A stretch of DNA of 64,000 bases from Granulicella pectinivorans (GTDB lineage: Bacteria; Acidobacteriota; Terriglobia; Terriglobales; Acidobacteriaceae): assembly GCF_900114625.1 (NCBI RefSeq), contig NZ_FOZL01000001.1:2356001-2420000 (forward strand). Direction: 5' to 3'. The notes beneath the pieces were generated by a model that searched no databases, was not told the origin of the DNA, and saw nothing but the letters and a program-made list of their open reading frames with translations. Positions within the stretch are counted from its first letter, which is position 1; each line of letters opens with the position of its first letter. Both the position numbers and the translations under genes were made by a program. This document shows positions 42,322 through 49,280 of the stretch, piece by piece.

Positions 42322-43560
42322 ATGAAGCGCATACGGTATACGAAATTTACGGGTGATCTGGCTTCGGCGTTCGGGTTGGAAGACCTGATGCAGGCGCTTT
42401 CGGACTTTTTGCTGGACTCCGGCTTCCAGGATCCGCTTTCGCGGTTCCAGGACTTTGACGGCGAGCAGACGATGGAGAACCTGCGCGATGCAATCCGTCA
42501 GGCGCTGGATTCGGGCGAGCTGTTCGACGAGGAGGCGCAGGAGAAGTATGAGGCGCTGAACGAGGAGCAGGTCGAGGAGCTGATCGACCAGATTATCCAG
42601 AAGATGCAGGAGCAAAACTTCATCAACGCCGAGATGCCGGAGCAGGGCGAGGGCGGAGAGGGTGAAGGGGAGACGAATGCCAAGTTCGAGGTGACGGACA
42701 AGGGCATGGACTTCCTGGGGTACAAGGCTCTGCGGGATCTGCTGGGGCCGCTAGGGAAGTCGAACCTGGGGCGGCATGACACGCGGCACGAGGCTTCAGG
42801 TGTGGAGACGAATGGGTCTTCGAAGATGTATGAGTTTGGTGACAATCTGAACCTGGATATCACAGCTACGCTCTCGAGTGTGTTTGCGCGTGAGGGTTTC
42901 AATGTGTCGGCGAGTGGGCCGGGGGTGCTGAATCTGGAGTATCAGGATCTGCATGTGCATCAGTCTGATTATCAGTCGTCGTGCGCGACGGTGGTGCTGC
43001 TGGACTGCTCGCACTCGATGATTCTGTATGGGGAAGACCGGTTTACGCCGGCGAAGCGGGTGGCGATGGCTCTGGCGCACCTGATTCGGACGCAGTTTCC
43101 GGGGGATACGATCAACCTGGTGCTGTTCCACGACTCGGCGGAGGAGATTCCGATCGGGCAGTTGTCGCGGGTGAAGGTGGGGCCGCATTATACGAATACG
43201 CGGGAAGGCCTGCGGATGGCGCAGAGGATTCTGGCGCGGCAGACGAAGGATATGAAGCAGATTGTGATGATTACCGACGGCAAGCCGAGCGCGCTGACGC
43301 TGCCGGATGGGCGGATTTATAAGAATGCGTTTGGGCTCGATCCGCTGGTGATCTCGGAGACGCTGGAAGAGGTGGCGCGGTGCAAGCGGTCGAACATCAT
43401 GATCAACACGTTCATGCTGGCGAGCGACTTTCAACTGGTGCAGTTTGTGCAGAAGGTGAGCGCGATGTGCCGCGGGAAGGCCTATTTTACGACTCCGGAG
43501 AACCTGGGGAGCTATCTGTTGATGGACTTTATGTCGCGGCGGATGAAGACGGTGCATTGA
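42322..43560 (+). CDS. VWA-domain protein, partner of MoxR-like ATPase
   Basis: Protein of 412 residues. An acidic helical N-terminal half (about 1-125, with EELIDQIIQKMQEQN and a Gly/Glu-rich linker) precedes a von Willebrand A domain. Its metal-ion-dependent adhesion site is complete: DCSHS in VVLLDCSHSM, a later Thr in YTNTREGL and the Asp in MITDGKPSA. It resembles CoxE and the D-type subunits that pair with MoxR/chelatase-I ATPases, and it lies one gene from such an ATPase. It has no signal peptide, so it acts in the cytoplasm. The target protein or metal is unknown. Confidence 0.87.
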   Translation: MKRIRYTKFTGDLASAFGLEDLMQALSDFLLDSGFQDPLSRFQDFDGEQTMENLRDAIRQALDSGELFDEEAQEKYEALNEEQVEELIDQIIQKMQEQNFINAEMPEQGEGGEGEGETNAKFEVTDKGMDFLGYKALRDLLGPLGKSNLGRHDTRHEASGVETNGSSKMYEFGDNLNLDITATLSSVFAREGFNVSASGPGVLNLEYQDLHVHQSDYQSSCATVVLLDCSHSMILYGEDRFTPAKRVAMALAHLIRTQFPGDTINLVLFHDSAEEIPIGQLSRVKVGPHYTNTREGLRMAQRILARQTKDMKQIVMITDGKPSALTLPDGRIYKNAFGLDPLVISETLEEVARCKRSNIMINTFMLASDFQLVQFVQKVSAMCRGKAYFTTPENLGSYLLMDFMSRRMKTVH

Positions 43561-43594
43561 TCGAACAGGCGACAGAGTGTGGGGAAAAAGCGGG

Positions 43595-43629
43595 AAAAGA
43601 GGCCAGGGCTTTTTGCTTTGGCCTCTTTT
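43595..43629 (+). terminator. Terminator of the VWA gene
   Basis: An 11-bp stem (AAAAGAGGCCA and TGGCCTCTTTT) with a 13-base loop, ending in four T. It is preceded by a GTGGGGAAAAAGCGGG unit also found at 17315-17343 and, inverted, near 17467-17487. Confidence 0.8.
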
Positions 43630-43653
43630 GTTTGTTGTATGCTGAACGCATCT

Positions 43654-43923
43654 ATGTCGACTCTTCAGGAATACCGTTGCGATGTCTGTGGGATCACCTC
43701 GACCAACCCTACCCACTGGTTTGTGATTCAGTGCGGTCCCACTGAGCTGAAGGTGCAGCGTTGGGATACCGAGACCGCGAATGCGCGCGGGGCGCGGCAT
43801 TACTGCGGGGAAGCGCATGCGCAGGTGTATGTGAGCCGGTGGTTTGAGGTGCTGTGTGCGCCGGCGGTACGGGACTTTTCAGGGACGACGATTCCGGACA
43901 GCGGGACCGTCGGTTTGGAATAA
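43654..43923 (+). CDS. Small cysteine-containing protein of unknown function
   Basis: Protein of 89 residues starting MSTLQEYRCDVCGI. A CxxC pair at residues 9-12 is followed by single cysteines in IQCGP, HYCGEAH and VLCAP, so it may bind a zinc ion with Cys/His ligands. The frame runs back through the terminator hairpin to 43579, but the ATG at 43654 gives the natural start. A TATGCT sits ten bases before it. It converges on the AsmA-like gene. I do not recognise the family. Confidence 0.65.
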   Translation: MSTLQEYRCDVCGITSTNPTHWFVIQCGPTELKVQRWDTETANARGARHYCGEAHAQVYVSRWFEVLCAPAVRDFSGTTIPDSGTVGLE

Positions 43924-43928
43924 GCCGA

Positions 43929-45533
43929 TTATCTTTTGGCGCCTTCGAGGCGCTTCTCCGTTTTGCTGCCGAAGTCTAGGCCGAAGTGGGGGGCCTCCTT
44001 GGTGCCTGAGATCTTGACCGGGATCTCGGCTCCGGCTCCGTTTTTGGCGAAGAAGGGATCGGCCAGCTTCAGCAGGGTGGACTTCCAGCCGGGTTTGATC
44101 ATCTGCGAGACCCTGGCGTCGGTGCGGACTTTGCCGGCGAACTCGAACTGCTCACCGTCGAGGGAGTAGACGCCGGTGAGGTGGGCGGTGGCTCCGGGTA
44201 GACGGTAGTCGAGGGTGGGGATGGTGAGTTTGGCCGCGCCGAGGGTGAAGGTGCCGGTCATGTGGGAGAGGACGTCGTCGGCGCCGGGGTGGGCGTCTTC
44301 GGGGCGCGCGGAGGCACGGGCGCTGAGTTCGTCGACCTTGTCCTGCGTTTTGGGGTTGGTGAAGTGAATGTTCGACATGGAGAAGGTGCCCTTTTCTAGG
44401 GAGAGCTTGTGGGTGACGCTGTCCTTGCCGGGGCGGATATGCAGGTGCGTGTTCATGCCGAGGGTGGCGGTCATGACGGGCGGGCGGGTTTTGACGGCTA
44501 GCTGGAGGAAGTCTTCGAGGTGGCCGGCGGGGACGTGGATGTCGAGGTCGATGGTGTGGCCGACGCCCTTGATGTTGACGACGGAGCCGGTGCAGGTGAA
44601 GTTGGAGCGACCGAGGGTGGCCTGGACGGGCTGGAGATAGGTGTCGCCGGTGAGGCCGTCGACGATGACGTGGAAGGCGGTCGTGAGCGGCATGGGGTGG
44701 TTGGCGGAGTCGAGGGTGAAGTCGGGGACGTGGGCGGTGCCGTCGGCGACGATGTGGTTGAGCTGGCCTGAGAACTTTCCGGTGGAGTTGAGGATGCCGC
44801 CGATGCCCTTGATGGTGTTGAGGTCGGCGTGATCGAAGCGGTAGATGCCGGTGACGGGGGAGTCGCCGGGGGATTCGGCATTCCAGGGGCCGAAGGTGCC
44901 GGTGGTGTGGATCTCGCCTTTGGGGATGGCGTTGGTGAGGGTGGCCTCGTAGTTGGAGGGGGAGCCGGGTCCGAAGTTCTTGAGGAGGATGTGTTTGAGC
45001 TCGAAGTCCTTGTCGGGCTTGTTGGGGTTGCCGTTGACGATGATGAGACGGGAGTCGGTGAACTCGATCTCGTCGGCGGCGATCTCGATCCTGTGGGGCT
45101 TCTTCTCGGTCCTGGGAGCGGCGTTGCGCTGCTGGCGCGGGGGGATGCGGACTTCGAGGCCGGAGACGCGGACGGAGTGGATGCGCGTGGGGTGCTCGAG
45201 GAGGGCACGGATATCGGCGTGGAAGGCGAAGTTGCCGACGGTGATGATGGGGGCGGTGGCTCCGGCGGCAACGACGTCGTCGGGCGCGTAGATGCGGAGG
45301 TTGGTGCCTGAGACGTCGAGGCCGTTGAGGATGGAGACCTCGAAGGTGCCGAGCTCGACGTTGCCGTGGAAGTAGGTCTCGAGGGTCTGGATGACGCGCC
45401 CCTTGAGGATAGGGCTGGCTCGATGGAGGACGATGTACGCCGTGATGGCGAGGGCGATGGCGACGAGCGAGACAACGACGAGCACAATCATGAGGATGCG
45501 CCTGGGGAGAGAGTTTGGCTTGCGATTAGGCAT
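43929..45533 (-). CDS. AsmA-like envelope protein
   Basis: Protein of 534 residues with one N-terminal helix (about 13-35, ILMIVLVVVSLVAIALAITAYIV) and a long periplasmic, beta-rich region. The opening ASPILKGRVIQTLETYFHGNVELGTFEVSIL matches the start of AsmA/YhdP-type repeats, and the closing part (KISGTKEAPHFGLDFG) is a typical end of such proteins. AsmA-like proteins are thought to bridge the envelope and move phospholipids to the outer membrane. This one is at the short end of the range. The start at 45533 is set by GAGGA just upstream. The frame continues to 45617 without a ribosome site. Confidence 0.8.
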   Translation of the reverse strand: MPNRKPNSLPRRILMIVLVVVSLVAIALAITAYIVLHRASPILKGRVIQTLETYFHGNVELGTFEVSILNGLDVSGTNLRIYAPDDVVAAGATAPIITVGNFAFHADIRALLEHPTRIHSVRVSGLEVRIPPRQQRNAAPRTEKKPHRIEIAADEIEFTDSRLIIVNGNPNKPDKDFELKHILLKNFGPGSPSNYEATLTNAIPKGEIHTTGTFGPWNAESPGDSPVTGIYRFDHADLNTIKGIGGILNSTGKFSGQLNHIVADGTAHVPDFTLDSANHPMPLTTAFHVIVDGLTGDTYLQPVQATLGRSNFTCTGSVVNIKGVGHTIDLDIHVPAGHLEDFLQLAVKTRPPVMTATLGMNTHLHIRPGKDSVTHKLSLEKGTFSMSNIHFTNPKTQDKVDELSARASARPEDAHPGADDVLSHMTGTFTLGAAKLTIPTLDYRLPGATAHLTGVYSLDGEQFEFAGKVRTDARVSQMIKPGWKSTLLKLADPFFAKNGAGAEIPVKISGTKEAPHFGLDFGSKTEKRLEGAKR

Positions 45534-45687
45534 CGATTCCTCATCCGGGGAGTTTGATGACGCGACAGTGTTTGGATGATTTCTGTATCGGGAAGGTTTC
45601 GTGTTGGAACGGTTCACGTTTGCGGCGACTCAGCAGAGGCGGTCTCGCTCCTGGAGCGGAAGCCTCGCTGCGCTCAGCGGGACAGGC

Positions 45688-46242
45688 TTATCGAATGGGG
45701 TGTCGCTTGCGGTAGATAAGGTATGCGGCCCAGGCGGCGGCGGTGCAGTTGTCCACGATGCGGCCGTCGAGGAGCATGGACTCGAACTCGTCGACCGAGA
45801 CGCGATGGAGGGTGAGGTCGATCTCCTCGGGGTCGGGGTCGGTCTGGCCGTGGGTGAGGCCCTCGGCGAGGAAGACATGGTGGGCCTGGTTCATGACGCC
45901 GTAGGCGATCTGGTGCGTGGCGAGGTGGGTCATGCGGGCGGCGGTAAGGCCGGTTTCTTCCTTGAGTTCGCCGCGGGCGAGGATTTCGGGGTCGATGTTG
46001 GCTTCTTCCCAACTGCCCTGGGGGAACTCCTTGAAGCGGCCCTTTACGGTGTAGCGGTATTGCTCGATGAGGTAGAGGAAGTCGCCCTCGGGGGTGTGTT
46101 CCAGGGGGATGATGATGCAGGCGGCTTCCTTGTCGACGACGCCGTAGATGCCTCGGACGCCGTTGGAGCGCTCGATGACGTCTTCGCGGACGGAGGTCCA
46201 GGGGTTCTTGTAGACGACGCGGGAGGAGATGGTTTTGATCAT
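45688..46242 (-). CDS. Nudix hydrolase, ADP-ribose-pyrophosphatase-like
   Basis: Cytoplasmic hydrolase of 184 residues that cleaves nucleoside diphosphates linked to another group. The Nudix box is visible around residues 76-100 with the catalytic ARGELKEETGL. The Arg of the common REL triplet is replaced by Gly, a variant seen in other Nudix proteins, while the metal-binding glutamates remain. The upstream segment RYTVKGRFKEFPQGSWEEANID and the later HHVFLAEGLTHGQTDPDPEEID match ADP-ribose-type enzymes such as NudF. The substrate is not proven. A family B repeat lies immediately upstream. Confidence 0.87.
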   Translation of the reverse strand: MIKTISSRVVYKNPWTSVREDVIERSNGVRGIYGVVDKEAACIIIPLEHTPEGDFLYLIEQYRYTVKGRFKEFPQGSWEEANIDPEILARGELKEETGLTAARMTHLATHQIAYGVMNQAHHVFLAEGLTHGQTDPDPEEIDLTLHRVSVDEFESMLLDGRIVDNCTAAAWAAYLIYRKRHPIR

Positions 46243-46257
46243 GGGCTTTCTTGGACG

Positions 46258-46452
46258 GCAACGGCAAAAGGCCCGGGGCTGAGCCCCTTTTGTGTGGTGG
46301 CGGGGACGTGGGGCTGAAGCCCCACTCTAATCCCAACGGCAACGGCAGAAACAACGACAACAGCAACGACGACGGCAGAAGCAGAACGCCTTCGGGGATG
46401 ACAACTCAAGGGGCAACGGTAAGAGCAACGACGGTCACGACAGCGGCGAGGG
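46258..46452. repeat. Intergenic hairpin repeat (family B), copy 2, with CAACG-rich tail
   Basis: It contains the same two-hairpin unit as 33498-33567: GGCAACGGCAAAAGGCCCGG with GGGGC-TGA-GCCCC, then GTGGGGCT-GA-AGCCCCAC (46308-46325). From 46331 it degenerates into imperfect CAACGG/CAACGA units to about 46445. No gene is credible here. It separates the CocE-type gene from the upstream end of the Nudix gene. Confidence 0.8.
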
Positions 46453-48267
46453 CTAGTCGGCGAGGTTCAGGTCCAGGTGCGAGGGGTATTTGGCGTTGCC
46501 GAAGATGGTTTCGGTCTGGGGCTTGTAGGCGTCGGCTGGGGCCTTCATGATGTTTTCCACGTACGTCTGCGGGTTGCGGTCGTAGAGGGGGAACCAGGTG
46601 GACTGGACCTGCACCATAATCTTGTGGCCCTTGAGGAAGGTGTGGTCGGTGGCGTTGAGGGAGTACTTGAACTCGGTGGGTTCGCCGGGCTTCAAGGCCT
46701 CGGGGTGCTCGAAGCTCTTGACGTAGCGACCGCGGAAGATCTCCTCGGCGACCATGAGCTGGTAGCCGGCCATGGGGGCCGGGGCGTCGTCAGGATAGAC
46801 GTCGATGAGCTTGACGACCCAGTCGGCGTCGGTGCCGGTGGTGGCGGCGTAGAGGTCGGCGATCACGTTTCCGGTGACCGTCACATCCTTGTCGAGGACG
46901 GGGGTGGAGAAGGCGGCTACGTCCTTGCGCCCGGTGACGAAGCGTTGATCTTCGGCGAGCCAGGTGCGCCACTTGGAGCCGTTCCCGTAGGTGGCCTGAA
47001 TGGGGCGGGCGCGGTAGGGGATGGGGTCGGCGGGGTCGGAGACGTAGGCGGCGGCCACGCTGGTGTAGTCGCCGGTGGGGGCCTCGAAGGAGGCTACTTT
47101 TTCAGCCTTGAGGTAGAGCTTGGCGGGCTTGAAGCCGACTTTGGGGGGCCACGCGGCGTAGCGGTGCCAGTCGTTGGAACCGGAGCGGAAGCTGGCTACG
47201 TTTTCGAGGTCGAAGCCGGGCTTGCCCTTCAGATACTTCTCGAAGAAGGGGGCCTCGATGGTCTTGCGGTAGGTCTCGCCGGTGACGGAGCCGAAGTCGA
47301 CGACGCCCAGCTTTGTGCTGCGTCCGGCCCAGCCGCCGTGGTTCCAGGGCCCGAGGACCATGAAGACTTCGTTCTTCTTGTCGTGGGGCTTGAGGGCGGC
47401 GTACTCGGCCTGGGTGCCCCACATGTCCTCCTGGTCCCAATAGCCGCCGACCTCGAGGGTGGGGACTTCGACCTTGGTGAGGTGGGTCTGGACGGCCATG
47501 TCTTTCCAGAAGGTGGCGTATTCGGGATGGGCGAGAAAGGCCTTGGCGGTGGGCAGATCGGTCATGCCCGCGGTCTTGGCGGCACCGGCGAAGTTGATGT
47601 TGCGGAGGAAGAAGTCGTAGGTGTCTTCCTTGGTGTCGACGCGGACGTCGGTCTTCTGGGCCTCGAGTTGCTGCACGTAGTCGAAGCCGTAGGTCTCGCG
47701 GAAGGCACCGTTATGGAAGAAGTCGTCTCCGAGCCAGATGTCGGTCATGGGGGCCTGGGGGCTGATGGCCTTGACGGCAGGGTGTGCGTCGATGCCGGCC
47801 ATCATGGCGAGGAAGCCGGGATAGGAGACGCCGAGGACGCCGACCTTGCCGTTGTTGTGGGGCACGTTCTTGAGGAGCCAGTCGATGGTGTCGCGGGTGT
47901 CGGTGGTCTCGTCGACGTCTTTCTTCGTCGTGTGGGCGACGATGGGGCGGTTCATGACGAACTGGCCTTCGCTCTTGTAGCGGCCGCGGATGTCGCAGTT
48001 GACGAAGATGTATCCGCTGGCGGCGAGCTCGGGCTTGGAGTTGTTGATGCCCTGAGAGGTCACGCCGTCGACGCCGTAGGGGGTGCGCTGCATGAGGAAA
48101 GGAAGAGGCTCGCTGGCGCCTTCGGGGCGCTGGAGGATGCAATGGAGATTGGCTCCATCGCGCATGGGGATCATCTGCTCGACGCGTGTGTAGGGTCTTG
48201 GCTCGGGCTGCTGGGCGGGGAGCAGCGCGGGGATGACGAGGACGGCGGCGAGGAGAGAGAGGCGCAT
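46453..48267 (-). CDS. Secreted CocE/NonD-family acyl hydrolase
   Basis: Alpha/beta-hydrolase of 604 residues in the X-Pro-dipeptidyl-peptidase S15 / cocaine-esterase group, exported by a signal peptide (MRLSLLAAVLVIPALLPAQ). The nucleophile elbow is GVSYPGF, preceded by the oxyanion-side RTPYG. The CapDE-type Asp and His are expected in the DIWLGDD and LGPWNHGGW segments. The jellyroll C-terminal domain is present, ending in VENIMKAP. Relatives hydrolyse amino-acid esters, beta-lactam precursors or N-acyl amides. The natural substrate here is unknown. The longer frame to 48345 runs through a repeat and is rejected. Confidence 0.9.
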   Translation of the reverse strand: MRLSLLAAVLVIPALLPAQQPEPRPYTRVEQMIPMRDGANLHCILQRPEGASEPLPFLMQRTPYGVDGVTSQGINNSKPELAASGYIFVNCDIRGRYKSEGQFVMNRPIVAHTTKKDVDETTDTRDTIDWLLKNVPHNNGKVGVLGVSYPGFLAMMAGIDAHPAVKAISPQAPMTDIWLGDDFFHNGAFRETYGFDYVQQLEAQKTDVRVDTKEDTYDFFLRNINFAGAAKTAGMTDLPTAKAFLAHPEYATFWKDMAVQTHLTKVEVPTLEVGGYWDQEDMWGTQAEYAALKPHDKKNEVFMVLGPWNHGGWAGRSTKLGVVDFGSVTGETYRKTIEAPFFEKYLKGKPGFDLENVASFRSGSNDWHRYAAWPPKVGFKPAKLYLKAEKVASFEAPTGDYTSVAAAYVSDPADPIPYRARPIQATYGNGSKWRTWLAEDQRFVTGRKDVAAFSTPVLDKDVTVTGNVIADLYAATTGTDADWVVKLIDVYPDDAPAPMAGYQLMVAEEIFRGRYVKSFEHPEALKPGEPTEFKYSLNATDHTFLKGHKIMVQVQSTWFPLYDRNPQTYVENIMKAPADAYKPQTETIFGNAKYPSHLDLNLAD

Positions 48268-48337
48268 GGGCTTGGAGAACCTCGATGATGCAGAGTTTGG
48301 CAGAAGCTGGGATGGGGATGGAGCTGAGGCGGTAAAA

Positions 48338-48372
48338 CCCCACACCGCAAAGGCGCGATGTGGGGCACCCGG
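48338..48372. repeat. Intergenic hairpin repeat (family A), inverted and diverged copy
   Basis: CCCCACA and TGTGGGG (48338-48344, 48359-48365) frame a GC-rich loop, with a GGGGCACCCGG flank that is the complement of the GGGTGCCCC flank at 8313-8320. It lies just past the stop of the CDGSH gene and upstream of the CocE-type gene. Confidence 0.6.
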
Positions 48373-48384
48373 TTTGGAGGCTCT

Positions 48385-48642
48385 TTAGCCCTGGGCTACG
48401 GGTTCGACGGGGATCGGGCTGGCGTCGCACTTCCAGCCCTCGCGGCCGTGGGTTCCGTCGCAGAAGGGGCGCTTGGCGGAGAGGCCGCAGCGGCAGAGCG
48501 AGATGGCCGGCTTGCCGGTGAGATCCCACTCCTGTCCGTTGACGTCGACCAGGGAGATGGCACCTTCGACGCGGAAGGGGCCGTTGGGGCGGACGGTGAT
48601 CTTGACGGAGGGAACGGGTGTGCTCAGTGTTTCGTCGGACAT
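48385..48642 (-). CDS. CDGSH iron-sulfur domain protein
   Basis: Protein of 85 residues with one CDGSH-type [2Fe-2S] site: C-R-C-G-L-S-A-K-R-P-F-C-D-G-T-H, matching the mitoNEET pattern with three Cys and one His ligand. The N-terminal half is a short beta-rich segment (VKITVRPNGPFRVEGAISLVD). Such small bacterial proteins are thought to carry or transfer electrons or clusters. The start at 48642 (MSDETL) is the likely one. The frame to 48690 adds a basic stretch without support. Confidence 0.92.
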   Translation of the reverse strand: MSDETLSTPVPSVKITVRPNGPFRVEGAISLVDVNGQEWDLTGKPAISLCRCGLSAKRPFCDGTHGREGWKCDASPIPVEPVAQG

Positions 48643-48698
48643 GGGTGCGGGATTCCTTTTGACGTGCTTGATTTGACCCAAGGATAGCAAAAGCAGGC

Positions 48699-48719
48699 GA
48701 TCAGGGATCAGGGATCAGG
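48699..48719. repeat. Three tandem copies of GATCAGG
   Basis: A perfect 7-bp unit repeated three times in the gap between the CDGSH gene and the degenerate two-component gene. It is a possible slippage site of no evident function. Confidence 0.7.
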
Positions 48720-48754
48720 AGAACCAGCGGTTCCGGGGGATGTGGGGGGTGGGG

Positions 48755-49252
48755 CTAGAGGCCTTGTCGAAGCCGCTCCCGGATGCCGGAGGCGAGATCG
48801 ACGAGGTGCCTGAGCTTGGGGGCGAGGGCCGGGGGGAGCGAGGGCTCCTGAAGGGTGAGCTGGGTCTGGAGAAGGAGGCCGGTGATGGAGCCTTTGAGCT
48901 CGTTGCCGATCTGCGCGGCGGCTTCGCTGCGGGCGAGGGCCATCTCGCGGTTGCGGCGGGTGAGGGCAGCCTTGATCTCACGCAGAAGGCGGGGGCGGGC
49001 GGAGATGGAGAAGTTGAGTTCGATGGGGACGGCGAGGCCGGAGTGCTGCCAGACGGACTCGGCCCAGTCGGCGTCGCGCTCGGCGAGGCTCTGCTCGATG
49101 ACGACGACGGAGAAGGAGTCCCGGCGGAGAGCGGTGAGGGCCTGACGCTGCGTCGGGGCGAGCTCTACCGCGACGCCGAGCTGGCCGGTCAGGGCCTCGG
49201 CGAATTGGGGGGTCTCCGGGAGGGCGGAGATGAGAAGGACTTCAGGGGGCAT
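48755..49252 (-). CDS. Degenerate receiver plus DHp-like protein, partner of NtrC-type regulator
   Basis: Protein of 165 residues. Residues 1-95 look like a receiver fold (VLLISALPETPQFAEAL at the start, SFSVVVIEQSLAERD near the centre), but the site where the phospho-accepting Asp is expected holds E53. Residues 100-165 resemble the DHp dimerisation helices of a histidine kinase (EAAAQIGNELKGSITGLLLQ). The usual His-Glu-Leu reads N117-E118-L119, and no ATPase domain follows. It therefore looks unable to take part in phosphotransfer and may act as a dimerising adaptor or inhibitor. It lies 28 bases downstream of the sigma-54 activator on the same strand. Confidence 0.7.
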   Translation of the reverse strand: MPPEVLLISALPETPQFAEALTGQLGVAVELAPTQRQALTALRRDSFSVVVIEQSLAERDADWAESVWQHSGLAVPIELNFSISARPRLLREIKAALTRRNREMALARSEAAAQIGNELKGSITGLLLQTQLTLQEPSLPPALAPKLRHLVDLASGIRERLRQGL

Positions 49253-49280
49253 GGCAGTCTCCCTCGTTGCGTGATGGGGC

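Noticed and set aside
46477..48288. 603-codon plus-strand ORF rich in Gly/Val/Asp
   Set aside because: Shadow of the CocE-type hydrolase gene; no start site and no recognisable domain.
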